Notes under the pieces: generated by a model | The model's database searches: none | What the model saw: only the letters and a program-made list of their open reading frames with translations | What the model was told of the DNA's origin: nothing | NCBI GenBank assembly: GCA_026018925.1 | Contig: JAKSZU010000018.1 | Coordinates: 7,658,920 to 7,722,919, forward strand | From: Tupaia tana | Lineage: Eukaryota > Chordata > Mammalia > Scandentia > Tupaiidae | Length of the DNA: 64,000 nt | Direction: 5' to 3' | Part shown: positions 32,345-43,914 of the stretch, one piece after another | Layout of the letters: each line of letters opens with the position of its first letter | Position numbering within the stretch: the stretch's first letter is position 1 | Position numbers and translations under genes: made by a program

Positions 32345-32622
32345 TGGTTGCTATATATCATGAAAAAATATGGATTTCAAATTTTTGGACTCCAAAATAA
32401 AGTTATACTTTTATTTCATTTTTCCATGAATTTTTAAAAACATTATTTAATTTTATTTATTATTATTATTTAATTTGATGAGAGAGAGAGAGAGAGAAAG
32501 TGAGAAAGCAAGCCACCAGATCTAGTACTCGAACTGCAGTAGACCATGTGGGAGTCCAACACCTTAGCCACCATGCCACCTGCCAGCCTCATTTTTCTAT
32601 GAACTTTTGAAGTCCCCTCATA
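32345..32622 (+). mobile_element. Mariner-like MITE, copy B, interrupted by a SINE
   Basis: Internal landmarks AATATGGATTTCAAATTTTT and CCAAAATAAAGTTATACTTT precede the right terminus, which is split by a SINE at 32431-32589 and resumes as ATGAACTTTTGAAGTCCCCT. The left terminus is missing or merged with the end of the LTR. Confidence 0.65.
32431..32589 (-). mobile_element. tRNA-derived SINE, short form
   Basis: Target-site duplication CATTTTTCCATGAA (32417-32430) and CATTTTTCTATGAA (32590-32603) within the MITE terminus. Head on the minus strand GAGGCTGGCAGGTGGCATGG, CT stretch as (GA)n on the plus strand, TTATTATTATTTAATTT tail, no long body. Confidence 0.9.
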
Positions 32623-32654
32623 TATGATATGATCCATTTAAAATTGTTTTTCTT

Positions 32655-32918
32655 AGGACCAGAGGTTGGTGTAATGGCTATGTCACTGGACTCCCATGTA
32701 GTCAACTGTGGTTTGAGTCCTGGACCCAGTGGCTTAAACCCACTCCAGGTGCATGTGTGTGTGTGCCCAAGATCCTGAGAGGAGAATGGAGGAGAAGGGA
32801 CTGCAGTGTGGCCATCCCCCTGTGGGGTGATTTCTTGCTTTCGGGCTCTCTGTCTCTCTCTGTCTTTCTGGTGAGCACACATGCCCTATAGCAAAAACCT
32901 CTCAAAAATAAATAAAAT
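32655..32918 (+). mobile_element. tRNA-derived SINE, long form
   Basis: Target-site duplication AAAATTGTTTTTCTT (32640-32654) and AAAATCATTTTTCTT (32919-32933). Head AGGACCAGAGGTTGGTGTAA, complete body, tail AATAAATAAAATAA. Confidence 0.9.
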
Positions 32919-32933
32919 AAAATCATTTTTCTT

Positions 32934-33130
32934 TATTCATGATAGAGCAGGTACACACTCACATGAGAGAGAGAGGGGCACCCTCCATAGGGTCTCATTA
33001 CACCATAGTCCCTTCCTGCAGCCCTCCAGTTGGTGAGATCCTGGGAACGTGCGTGTGCGCCTGGAGATTTCGAGTAATGGGGCTGCATATTTGGAACTTG
33101 GCGCTGTGCTTGCTGGTAGTCATGGCATTC
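32934..33130 (-). repeat. Old SINE related to the long-form body
   Basis: Blocks CCATAGGGTCTCATTACACC, GAGATCCTGGGAACGTGCGT and GCGCCTGGAGATTTCGAG align with 17112-17345 and with the reversed body of the abundant SINE. The head (GGTAGTCATGG region) is atypical. Confidence 0.5.
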
Positions 33131-33778
33131 TTCACAACCCTGTGCTCACAAATGAAAACAAGAAAACCTACAAAGCCAATTTCTCTTCAAATTGTCCTTG
33201 ACAAAACAGTATGTATGATTAAATTAACTAACCCCTGAGTTCATGTTTTTCAATAGTTTATGCCGTAACGTGGGAAATACACAGAGAGCACTTCCACAGC
33301 TCCTCACAGCACAGTGGTTGGCTCAAGGAAAGCCACTGTGTGATGGTGTGAGCTGCGATCTGAACTAGCCACTCTTCTCATGGAACACTATTTTTGTTTG
33401 GAGGAATAACTGACAGACAAGCTATGATTATTCAGACTGGGGTGTTTGGCAGACATTTTCTTGAAAATGAAGTAAGCTTGTTACTTCAAGGAAAACAACT
33501 GACAGTATTTGTTGCCAATGCTAAAAGTCAAGCTTTGAAGTGAAAATTAGAGTTTTGGAAAATTTGTATCTGCAACTGTGAACTTGACAGCTTTCCAATA
33601 CTTGAATACATTTGGGATAAGAGTGGTGTCATTAACTAAGGTGGCTTTTAAAAAATATCATATTAATAAAATTTGAATAAGTAAATCAGTGTAATGCTGA
33701 AAGTCCCCACCCATCACGCATGAGTGAAAGATTTAGTCAAGGCACAAGATGGACCAATGAAATTTAATTGAACGTAGT
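33131..33778. other. Unique noncoding sequence
   Basis: No gene or confident repeat seen. Confidence 0.4.
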
Positions 33779-33794
33779 ACAACAGCCTATTTAT

Positions 33795-34931
33795 TTATTT
33801 ATTTTTCCTTTTTATTTATTTATCCTCATAATTTTGTTTACATTACATTGAATCACATATAACTTTACAGTGTATTACATTTCTTTTTTCAGAAGAAATA
33901 CCACTCATACACTACAGAGACATTAAAATCCCCATCATCATCCAATAGCTTTTCATTTTTTTCCCAATTATTATTATTATTATTCCAATTATTTTTTAAA
34001 TAGTCAATCACTATTTATCATTTTGCTTGTAAAAAGACTTAACCCATCATGAAATACTTCTCAGACCAATGCAGTTGAGAATACTATACATGTCATCATC
34101 AACAGGTAATAAACCATATTTGTGTCCTATTAATGTCATGCCTCTCTGTTCTCTTGCTATCTTTTTCTACTCTTCTCTTCTCCCGCCCCATTCCACACTG
34201 TCCTATCCTCATTAGCTATTTTCACTGCTTTTATGTCCTCCAATATCTCTATCTCTACCATAGAGTGCAGATAGTTGGTATATATTAAGTGGATACATAC
34301 AATGTCTTTCTTTCATATTTTGGCTTACTTACTTCACTTAGCAATAGATCCTCCATATCTGACCACTTTCTATCAAATACCAGGGTCTTATTTTCTTTTT
34401 CTTTTCTTTTTTTTTTTTTTTTTTTTTTTTTTAGTGGCCCAGTAGTATTCCATAGAGTATATGTGCCACACTTTTTCAATCCATTCATCTGTTTGTGGGC
34501 ATTTGGGTTGGTTCCATGTCTTGGTGATCATTAGTAATGCTGCAATAAACGTTGATGTGCAAGCGCTTTTCCTAATTTCTCCTGTCCTTTGGGTAGATGC
34601 GCAGACGTGGGATTTCTGGGTCAAATGGTAGTTATATTTGTAGATCTTTTAGGAACCTCTATATTGTTCTCTACAGTGGCTGAACTAGTTTACATTCCCA
34701 CCAACAGTGTAGGAGAGTTCCCTTTTCACCACATCCCCGCCAACACATCACTTTTTATATTTTTAATCTTTGCCATTCTGACAGAGGTTAGGTGGTATCT
34801 CATTATAGTTTTAATCTGCATTTCCCTTATGATGAGGGATGTTGAGCATTTCCTCATATTCTTTTTCTTGTTTGTATGTCTTCCTTAGATTTTTGTCCAG
34901 CTCATTTTCCCATCTTTTAATTGGGTTAATC
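33795..34931 (-). mobile_element. LINE-1, young 5'-truncated insertion
   Basis: Flanked by a perfect 16-bp target-site duplication ACAACAGCCTATTTAT (33779-33794 and 34932-34947). The minus strand begins within ORF2 (TTAACCCAATTAAAAGATGG at the 34931 side), contains the ORF2 C terminus in broken form and the 3' UTR, and ends in a T-rich (A-rich on minus) tail at 33795. A T23-type run at about 34408-34432 lies inside the ORF2 end. It cannot encode a functional protein. Confidence 0.93.
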
Positions 34932-35225
34932 ACAACAGCCTATTTATGTAGTTTCAGATTCCAAAGTGCAACTACCTTTTAAGAAATACCCCTTCTTGAG
35001 TTTTGATGTAGTATCAAAAATATTATTCACATTTATATTAAAAAATATTAAAATGTTTTTCTCTTTTCTACCTGCATACTCTACCTGCATTCCTGTGGTA
35101 ATCTGGATTTTCTTCATAGCCTTCAACTAAAGATAGAATTTATAACACTAAAAGTAGGAGCAGATGTGAGAATCTAACTGTTCTCTGATAAGTTAGACAT
35201 GAGGGTTTTGTAAAAACGTTAATCA

Positions 35226-35445
35226 AGGACCAGCAGATGGTGTAATGGTTACATTCCACACAGTCAACCGCAGTTTGAATCCTGGACCCAGCAGTTTAAA
35301 ACTCACACCAGGTGCAAGTGTACATGTGCCCAAAATCCCAAGAGGAGACTGGAGGAGAAGGGATTGTAGTGTGGCCATCCTCCCTGAGGGGTGATTTCTT
35401 GCTTTCTGTCTCTCTCTGTCTCTCCAGCAAGCTCATTTGCCCTAT

Positions 35446-35480
<35 letters not shown>
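35226..35480 (+). mobile_element. tRNA-derived SINE, long form
   Basis: Starts AGGACCAGCAGATGGTGTAA, lacks about 10 bp of the head (GTTACATTCCACACAGTC), has the full body and a long A tail of more than 30 bases to 35480. Confidence 0.88.
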
Positions 35481-35485
<5 letters not shown>

Positions 35486-37070
35486 TTAAACAATGGCAGT
35501 CATTTTGCTAACTTGTTTTTTGTTTTGGAAACTGATTATTTTTAAATACAACTATGCTATTTATGTAACAGGTAATAGGTTTATTATTATTATTTTAAAG
35601 TAATTGATAAATAAGCATCTAAAAATTGTATTGGTTTGAATTTCCAAAATATAATATTGACTGATGAAACACACACAAACAAGAGCACTTTGGGGACTTG
35701 AATAGGTTGTAAGTGTGTAAACGGCTCCTAAGACCAAAAATTTGAGAACTGTTATGCTAGACCTTCACCATGGTCACCTTTTTGATCTCTGTGTTCAGAG
35801 AGATGAGTTACCCTTATTTTATGCACTACCCCAGGAAGGGTTGCATTTCAGTGAATGATCACATTACAATATTAGTTGAAGTTTTGCAGGGCTGAGGAAT
35901 TGGGGATTTTGGAAGCTTAATGACTTGCATCATGGAAAACCATGCTGTGAAAGATAATACCAACCAGCTTGTAGGAATGGAATGCCCACTGAGAGGTGTC
36001 CTTGGACATGTTAGTCTTTTACCTTGACCTCATAGAACTTGGAACTATCAACATCTTCGGCAGGTGCCAGGCTGGGCCACGTGTAAGTTGTGTACATGGT
36101 TCTCCCATCATCTGCGAAGGGTGAATTGGATTTATGGAGTAGCTTCTAATGGGGCTGAATCTTCTTTCTTCTTTTCCAAAGAAAGCCTATTGGTCACTAG
36201 CAAGACTGAAGCTAACAGTAGCCAATGAGAGTGTTGGCCCTCACACAGGCATGCCCCTCAGAGCTGCAGGCATCTTCAGACCTCATCTAGCCTCCTCATG
36301 GGGTAAGTTTTCATGGCCTGGACCAGATGGACCCCCCTAGGAGATGTGGCTAAAATGTCTTTCTCCCCTGAGCATCTGAAAGCCCCATGCTCACAGGCAC
36401 CCATCTGTTCCTTTTGAAAACATGTCTCAGCCCTTGGGTTTGGGATGATCTGTGATTTTCACTACAAATGAAATATCTCTGCCCCATTTCTTCTGACACC
36501 CAATCCCAATTTCACAGGTGATGGGTTTGCTTAAGACAGACTTAAGTATGATGTTAGCACTTTGGAGTTCTGTGTCAGATAGTGGTGCCTGCATCCTGCC
36601 ACCCACCCATTGCTCTCTGGCCTTCTGAGTTAAGGGAGCTGTATTAACAAGGGCAAAATCTGGATGGAAAACAGTAAGGAAGGGTTGTGCAGAAATCCAT
36701 GATAACAAAAGTCAGGACTCCTATGATAAGCAGAGACTGGGCTGGCGGGCTTCAGGGAAGTTACCTGCGTCTCGTTGCTGAATCTCTATTTTGACTTCAA
36801 ACCAGAGGGAGGAATATTATGATTATAATTCAAGAAAAAGTAAAATCAAGTGCACCAACCAGTGTGAAAGGAAAAATAAAAGAAAGAGACACACAGCTCT
36901 TAGGTGCCAAGTAGGAGCTGGCTCAGGCCACCCAATCCTGGATGGTCCAGGTTACTTGGTCAGCAATTGGAGAAGGTGGAAGGTGGATGGAGATAAATAG
37001 AAAGGCTCATTCTCTTCCCTGTGGGGAATGGTGCTTGGCCTAGGTCGGGATTGGAAGAAATGAGAATAGC
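35481..37070. other. Unique noncoding sequence
   Basis: No gene. Short frames on both strands without recognised domains and no confident repeats. Confidence 0.4.
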
Positions 37071-37077
37071 CCCTTTT

Positions 37078-37275
37078 GGGAAGCATTTCTCAATCTCATC
37101 CCTACTGAGTTTGGGGTTGGATAATTCTTTATTGTCAGAGGCTGTTCTACATGGTGGGATGTTTAGGAGCAGTCCCAACCTCTACCCAGTAAGAGCCCAC
37201 AGAGCCCCTTACCCAAGTTATGACTACCAGAAATGTCTTTGGATGTACCAAATGTTACCTGGGTACAAACACCCT
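37078..37275 (-). mobile_element. hAT-type nonautonomous DNA transposon remnant
   Basis: Reads as the reverse of 29380-29545: GGTTGGATAATTCTTTATTG, GGATGTTTAGGAGCAGTCCC, CCTCTACCCAGTAAGAGCCC and ACTACCAGAAATGTCTTTGG. Confidence 0.8.
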
Positions 37276-38085
37276 CCATGCCCAGTTGAGGCCCTGCTTT
37301 CAGGTCACTGTATGAGCGGGGCCTGAGGCCTGTCTGGAGGACACAGGAAGAGGGGGCAGGCAGCCCTGTGAGTATCCTCCACTCTGGACATCCAGCTTAG
37401 AAAGTCATACTCCAATGGAGAAGAGCTTGGGAAATGAGTGGGAAACAGGTTTGATCCACACTACTCCCACAGAAATAAAGCTGTTGTAGTGCCCACCTCT
37501 CCCACTTTATATGCAAAGAGAAGCAGAAATTCAACTTCCCTTCAGCGCAGTTCCTATAAGGAAGGAGAAAATGCACATGGCGGAAAATGAAAAGTTCAGT
37601 ACCATAATGTTTGTTGTACCTGTTGGCAACCCAGGTACTGTTCCAGTCAACACTAAGCTTAGAGGCTCTTCCCTGAAAGTATTTTCTGCCTATGTGAGAG
37701 CCCATGTAGTTATCTCTCTTTTTTGAAATCCTTCAACATTTGGTTAGAGATTATCTTGTGTTTTCCAATAATTTTAACAAACCTCTTCCTTCCCCCTTAT
37801 TTCCACCTCAAAGAAGTAAGGGTGTCAGGTTCCTTGCTGATGTAATACTTGTTTCCATTGAGTATAGAAAATGTGGCAGTTGGTTTACATGCATCCCACC
37901 TCATAGCTCACAGTGTGGGATCAGGGATATGGGCTACACTGTGGATTTTAATCTGTGAAAAATCTCGGCAAATGCCTGTTTCTCCATGCTGTAGCAAAAG
38001 CTCAGGTTAATAGATATTGGTAAGAGGAAAGCAGATTATTGCACAGATATATTAAAGATTCATCAACAGTGATGAATTACAACCC
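37276..38085. other. Unique noncoding sequence
   Basis: Open frames up to 102 codons overlap on both strands without recognised domains. Confidence 0.4.
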
Positions 38086-38089
38086 CTTT

Positions 38090-38222
38090 ACCTCCACTTC
38101 ATAACTGTGTAACCTTGGGCTAATCACTTTACTCCTATGAACCTTCATTTCGTACTCTGTGAAATATAAGTGTAATAATATGTATATTAGAAAGCTTTTG
38201 TGAGGATTAAATATGAAACCTA
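38090..38222 (+). repeat. MIR SINE
   Basis: AACTGTGTAACCTTGGGCTA, ATCACTTTACTCCTATGAAC and TTTGTGAGGATTAAATATG match the MIR 3' half in order. Confidence 0.8.
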
Positions 38223-38453
38223 CAGAATAAAGACCAAACCAAGAAAGGGCTCAGGAAGGCGACTAACAGACCTCCTGGGGGTGAGTTTGGGTGGAGTTAG
38301 GGAAGATGAGAGGGAGCAGGATGTAGAGAGATAGGTTGCTAGGATATTTTCATTGCCGTGAAACTTCGAGAAGTAAAAATAAAGAAAAATTTTTATGAAG
38401 TCATATTTATTATAAAAATATCTATCTTTTGTTTCTTAAAAACATATGTAGGC

Positions 38454-38730
38454 GGGACCAGCAGTTAGCATAATGGCTATGTCACTGGACTCCCATGTGG
38501 TCAACCGCAGTACGTGTCCTGGACCTGGTGGCTTAAACTCATGCCAGGCACGTGTGTGTGCATGCTCAAGATCCCGAGAGGAGAATGGAGAAGGGATTGC
38601 AGCATGGCCATCCTCCCTGGGGGATCATTTCTCGCTTTTTTGTCTCTCTGTCTCTCTCTGTCTTCCTGGTAAGCGCACGTGCCCTATAGCAAAAACTTCT
38701 CAAAAAAACAAAAACAAAAACAAAAAACCC
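38454..38730 (+). mobile_element. tRNA-derived SINE, long form
   Basis: Target-site duplication AAACATATGTAGGC (38440-38453) and AAACATTAGTAGGC (38731-38744). Head GGGACCAGCAGTTAGCATAA, full body, tail of AAAAACA units. Confidence 0.92.
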
Positions 38731-38864
38731 AAACATTAGTAGGCAATAGCTAGTTTATTCATGTAAGCTTTCAACGTCAGAGTTGTGTCTCCCTCCAATG
38801 GCAAATTCTGTAGAAAGATCCATGAGTCTGTGCTTTCATGAATTACATACAAAAAGCAGTTATA

Positions 38865-39133
38865 GGGAACCAGCAGTTAGCGTAATGGCTGTGTCGCTGG
38901 ACTCCCACGTAGTCGACCGCGGTTCGCGTCTCGGACCCGGTGTCTTACAACTCACGCTGGGCGCGTGTGCGTGCGTACCTAAGATCCCAAGAGGAGAATG
39001 GAGGAGAAGGGATTGCGGCGTGACCATCCCCCCTGGGGGGTGATTTCTCGCTTTCTGTCTCTATGTCTCTCTCTGTCTGTCTGGCGAGTGCACGCGCCCT
39101 ATAGCGAAAAACCTCTCCCCCCCCCCCCCAAAA
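38865..39133 (+). mobile_element. tRNA-derived SINE, long form, young, with a C tract
   Basis: Target-site duplication AAAAAGCAGTTATA (38851-38864 and 39134-39147). CpG-rich head and body are nearly intact. The junction between CCTCT and the A tail carries a run of about 13 Cs (39117-39129), unlike other copies. Confidence 0.95.
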
Positions 39134-39422
39134 AAAAAGCAGTTATAAAAACTCCCCTTGAATTCTCAACAAACATGGGTTTCTTCCATTGCTCTCTGAT
39201 TGAAGAGTGTGCAGAGTCTGTGAAGAGTCTGCATGACCTTATGACTTTCTAAGTGTGCAGAGGTGTTGGGAAAGCTGGCAGCAATGGGGGGTATGGGGCT
39301 GGATAAAACTTGTGATGGGTTTTTAGTGAGAAAACCAGTTTTGTGCTTTTGAGTGCAGATAAAAGACCATCAAGGATAAGCTAGGAGAATGCATGATTCT
39401 ATCATTTAAAAATGTAAATTCT

Positions 39423-39677
39423 GGGCCAGCAGATGGTGTAATGTTTGCATTGCTGGACTCCAACGTAGTTGACCACAGTTTGAATCTCAGACCAGTGAGT
39501 GAAAATTCATGACAGGCACTAGTGCTTGTGTACCCAAAATACCCAGAGGAGAATGGAAGAGAAGGGATTGCAGCATGGCCATCCCCTCCAGGGGGTGATT
39601 TCTCATTTTCTGTCTCTCTGTCTCTCTCTGTATCTCTGTGAGTGCATACACGCTATAGTAAAAAATCTCTCTCTTAA
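39423..39677 (+). mobile_element. tRNA-derived SINE, long form
   Basis: Target-site duplication AAAAATGTAAATTCT (39408-39422) and AAAAATGTAAACCCT (39678-39692). Head GGGCCAGCAGATGGTGTAAT, full body. Confidence 0.9.
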
Positions 39678-40094
39678 AAAAATGTAAACCCTAAAACAGC
39701 TATAGTAGCTATAGTAGAGCCATCCTGCAAGTTGCAAAACAGACTTTGCTGAAGGTGTATAATTATTATATTTGGGACCAGAATTCAAACTGACTCATTA
39801 CTGAAGTATTTAGAGCTAAACTTTATAAGACGAAACCTTCCTAATGAAGTTGTGGCAGGAATTGGTAGGAAGTATTTTGTTCATCACAGAATTCCAGCTC
39901 CCAGAAGAGGAGACTCGGGTGAGCAGTCGGGGTCTGGTGGCTCCCAAAGAAAACCCATGTCTAATAGAGGTGGCCAAGGCAAGAGGAGGGAGTCTGGGCT
40001 CGAGTCGAACAGACAGACTCCAGCACATTATGCATTTCTTCTTTTTTCAATAACAGATTTACTGAGGTATTATAGACATGCCATACACTTTGCC

Positions 40095-40353
40095 ATTATT
40101 TTATATTGTCAGAAGGAATGTGTACTTACCCAGGAGAGAGACAGAGAGTTCAAAAGCACCCCTCAAAGGGATATGGTTACATCACAATCTTTTCCTCCCC
40201 ATTTCTCCATCTCATCAGGATTTTGGACATGAAAGTGCACATGCAAATATATGTGTTTTCTAAGCCACTGGAACCAGGATTCAAACCATGGTTGGCCATG
40301 TGGTATCTGGTTCCCAATGCACAGTGCCTACTATGATAACACAGGGCTGGGCC
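40095..40353 (-). mobile_element. tRNA-derived SINE, long form, diverged
   Basis: Reversed body: GAGACAGAGAGTTCAAAAGC, CTCATCAGGATTTTGGACAT, AACCAGGATTCAAACCATGG, head ending GCTGGGCCC. Boundaries are approximate and no target duplication was found. Confidence 0.75.
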
Positions 40354-40964
40354 CATCAACTTTTCAAAGTGGACTATTTTTAAAAACAGTCTTAAATTCA
40401 TAGCAAAATTGAGTGGAAGAAATAAGGATTTCTCATACAGCTTCTGTCCACCCTGTGGACACATAGCCTCCCCTGTTACCAGCATCCCCTGCCAGAGGGT
40501 GTATTTGTCACAATCGATGAACCGACATGAACATCCTTATCACCCAGAGTCCACAGTTTGTGTTAGGGTTCATTTTTGGTGTTGTACATTCCGTGAGTTT
40601 GGACAAATGTGTAATAACAGTATGAACTATTATAATATCCCACAGAGTATTTCCACTGCCCTTGAAGTCCTCCATGCTCAAATTAATTATTTTGAAGTAT
40701 AGAATCCAATGTGTGTGTGTGTGTTTTAGCATATTCTCATAGTTGTGCAACAATCACTATTATCTAATTCTAGAACCATTTTATTACTCCAAAGAGAAAC
40801 CTTTTATCCCTAAGCAGTCACTCCCTATTCTATCATCCACACTTCCTTGGCATCCACTAATCTACTTTCTTTATGGATTTGCTTGTTCTGGACTTTTCTT
40901 GTACATGAAATCATATGACCTATGGCTTTTTGCGAATGACTTATTTCACTCAGTATACTGTTTT

Positions 40965-41234
40965 CTTTTTCTTTTTTTTTTTTTTTTTTTGGAGAGGTTT
41001 TTGCTATAGGGCGCGTGTGCTCGCCAGACAGACAGAGAGAGACAGAGAGATAGAAAGCAGGAAATCACCCCCCAGGGGGGATGGCCACGCCGCAATCCCT
41101 TCTCCTCCATTCTCCTCTCGGGATCTTGGGCACGCACGCACACGTGCCCGGCGTGAGTTTAAGCTGCCGGGTCCGGGACTCGAACCGCGGTCGACTACAT
41201 GGGAGTCCAGCCATTACGCTAACTGCTGGTCCCA
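40965..41234 (-). mobile_element. tRNA-derived SINE, long form, young copy
   Basis: Perfect 13-bp target-site duplication AGTATACTGTTTT (40952-40964 and 41235-41247) inside the old LINE-1. CpG-rich body and head; a few bases of the head near CATGGGAGTCCAGCCATTAC are deleted. Confidence 0.95.
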
Positions 41235-41594
41235 AGTATACTGTTTTTAAGATTCATTCATGCCTCAGTTCTTCATTGTTTTTCAATGTCAAATTGTGTC
41301 TGTTGTACAGCTACCACACATTGTGATTATCCATTCATTAATTGTTGGGCTTTTGATTTTTTTTTGGCTATTATGAATAAAGCTACTATAAACATTCATG
41401 GAAAGATTTTTGTGGAGAAATTTTCTTTCAATTATCTTAGAGCTATACCTGTAATTGTTGGGTTGTAAGGTCAAGGAACCGCCAAACTGTTCTCTATGGT
41501 GGCTACGCCATTTTACGATTCCATCAACCACGTGCAAAGCTCTAAGAGTCTCCATATCTTTGCTCAAACTTATTGGTGGTCTTTTTAATTAATC

Positions 41595-41900
41595 CATTTA
41601 CTCTTTTATTTATCAATTAATTACTGAGTACCTATGTGTGCTAGGGACTGGGATAGAACTGTAAGCAAAATTATATAAGGCACTTCCAATGTTATGGCAG
41701 ACACAGATAATAATTAACTGAAAAAAGAATAATGATACAATGTGATTATGAGAAGAATAACAAAGGGAGAGTGATACATGATGCTGAGAGATTATGTATC
41801 AAGAGATTTGACTTTGTTCAGGGATTTAGGGAAGATTTTCCTAAAGGGGCAAAGACTGAGCTGAGATACACAAGGTGTATGAGTTAAGTGGATATTTATG
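41595..41900 (+). repeat. Ancient mammalian interspersed repeat
   Basis: ACTGAGTACCTATGTGTGCT, AGGGACTGGGATAGAACTGT and GGGAAGATTTTCCTAAAGGG keep the order of the repeat at 27700-28115. Confidence 0.6.
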
Positions 41901-42149
41901 AGTAAAATCATTAATGCATGTATGTTTCAGTTCTTCCTTTGTACCATTGAGTTAATGAGATCCAAATAACAGTGACTGGAGAACTCAATGAAACCTATTA
42001 TTAGGTGCAGATTAGATCCTTCAACTAGCAAAACTCTGGTTTCTAGGTATAATCTTCTTCCACTCTTCCTCATCAGAAGAGAGGGTCTTTAGACAAATCA
42101 CGTTAATGCCATGATGAAGACACAGCAATGATGATTACGTTGATGGTGG

Positions 42150-42265
42150 GTACTGATATTGGCTATTATTTAGAGGGTGAGTCTGTTTCAGGTACCATGC
42201 AGAGTAATTTACATCTTTTTCATTCCTTACAATCACACTGTAACAAAAGGAGATTAGCATAGGAC
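42150..42265 (-). repeat. Probable MIR (antisense)
   Basis: CAGGTACCATGCAGAGTAAT, TTACATCTTTTTCATTCCTT and ACAATCACACTGTAACAAAA match the reversed MIR tail region. Confidence 0.55.
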
Positions 42266-42960
42266 TGGAAAAGAAGAGAAAAAGACAAAGGCAATGGGGA
42301 AAAACCATTGGGTTGATGTATGAAGGAATTGGGTTTATAGTTGAAGAAATGATTCTAAGGCAACTATTTCTAAGTTCATGTTCAGACAGTACTTGAAATA
42401 GGTTCTTGATTTTAGAAAATAAGTATTATATGCAATTTTATTCTTATTTTACTTGGAAGGATATTTTATTTCTTGAATATGATTTGCAATTTCTTTTATT
42501 TCAAATTACCTCTCTAGTTTTAAGCTAAATGGTTTAGCTTAATCACACACAACATACCTCCTAGTATAAGGTCCTGGATTTCAAATCCTGCTACAAATTA
42601 GCTTCTAGCCCAGGCAATAAATGAATACCTGGAGCAAATCCAAAAGGAAAACCACTTTAATTAGGTTTGGAAGTGTCTCCAGTCAGTTCCAGAGTAGCTG
42701 TCTCTGGATTTATGATGCACCTTCCAAACTGTAACTTTTCATAACCAGCTGAAGAGGGAAGCATCCAGAGGAATCAAGTATGATATCTTAAAACCTAGGT
42801 ATTATCTCTTCAAATAAGTGCCCTTGGAAAATATGGGCAAGACAAATAGAAGGAAAACTGTGCTTACCCTAGCCAAGCCTGTTAGCCTTCGTTGTTGTTT
42901 CCATTGACTTGCAAGGGTTCTAGAAGGATTAATACGATCTCACCTTCTTGGGGACATTTC
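42266..42960. other. Unique noncoding sequence
   Basis: No gene or confident repeat is visible. Confidence 0.45.
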
Positions 42961-42978
42961 AAAAAGTATAGCCTGACC

Positions 42979-43246
42979 AGGGAACCAGTAGTTAGCGTAA
43001 TGGCTATGTCTCTGGACTCCCACGTAGTCGACCGCGGTTCGCGTCCCGGACCCGGCGGCTTAAAACTCACGCTGGGCGCGTGTGCATGCGTGCCCAAGAT
43101 CCCGAGAGGAGAATAGAGGAGAAGGGATTGTGGCGTGACCATCCCCCCTGGGGGGTGATTTCTCGCTTTCTGTCTCTATGTGTCTCTCTGTCTGTCTGGC
43201 GAGCGCACGTGCCCTATAGCAAAAACCTCTCAAAAAAAAAAAAAAA
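42979..43246 (+). mobile_element. tRNA-derived SINE, long form, young copy
   Basis: Target-site duplication of 18 bp, AAAAAGTATAGCCTGACC (42961-42978) and AAAAAGTGTAGCCTGACC (43247-43264). Nearly consensus head and body with CpGs retained. Confidence 0.95.
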
Positions 43247-43511
43247 AAAAAGTGTAGCCTGACCCCACTAAGCAGTTACACAACAGTCACATTCACGTTC
43301 ACATTTATGCCCAAACCATGGTTAATATGGGGCTGACACTGAGACTGGGAGAAGTGAAAGGATGGCCTGAATATCACTGTAAACGTCAGAATCCAGATTC
43401 AAACTCAGGTCATCCCAATTCTGTATTTTGAGTCCAAGGAATATACTTGAAAGGAAATGTCAGCAATAAAAACTGTGATCAGTCATTTAATATATAGCAT
43501 CCCCAGCTATT

Positions 43512-43784
43512 TTTTTTTTTTTTTTTTTTTTTGGAGAGGTTTTCGCTATAGGGCGCGTGCGCTCGCCAGGCAGACAGAGAGAGACATAGAGACAGAAAGC
43601 GAGAAATCACCCCCCAGGGGGGATGGTCACGCCGCAATCCCTTCTCCTCCATTTTCCTCTCGGGATCTTGGGCACGCACGCACATGCGCCCGGCATGAAT
43701 TTTAAGCCACAGGGTCCGGGACGCGAACCATGGTCGACTACGTGGGAGTCAAGCGACATAGCCATTACGCTAACTGCTGGTTCC
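43512..43784 (-). mobile_element. tRNA-derived SINE, long form, young copy
   Basis: Perfect 14-bp target-site duplication CATCCCCAGCTATT (43498-43511 and 43785-43798). Opposite orientation to the copy 265 bp upstream. Confidence 0.95.
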
Positions 43785-43914
43785 CATCCCCAGCTATTGT
43801 GAAGTTAGGTCACCTGTCAATTTCTGTTGGGTGCTTTGGTCTGTGTTTTCCCAGCCATAATACATGAGCACGACGCACGGCAAAACCTCTGCAGACAGTA
43901 CGGCACAGAAGGGA

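Larger units (their letters stand above)
40040..41590 (-). mobile_element. Old LINE-1 (L1M-like) antisense, carrying two SINEs
   Basis: Plus-strand landmarks are those of a reversed old LINE-1 3' part: TTTACTGAGGTATTATAGAC, CACAATCGATGAACCGACAT, TTGTGCAACAATCACTATTA, TCTACTTTCTTTATGGATTT, GGCTATTATGAATAAAGCTA and CCGCCAAACTGTTCTCTATG. SINEs interrupt at about 40095-40353 and 40965-41234. All coding frames are broken. Confidence 0.88.

Noticed and set aside
31400-39130. Spaced SINE copies as a CRISPR-like or satellite array
   Set aside because: Copies differ in orientation, spacing and age, and each has its own target-site duplication. They are independent retropositions in mammalian DNA.
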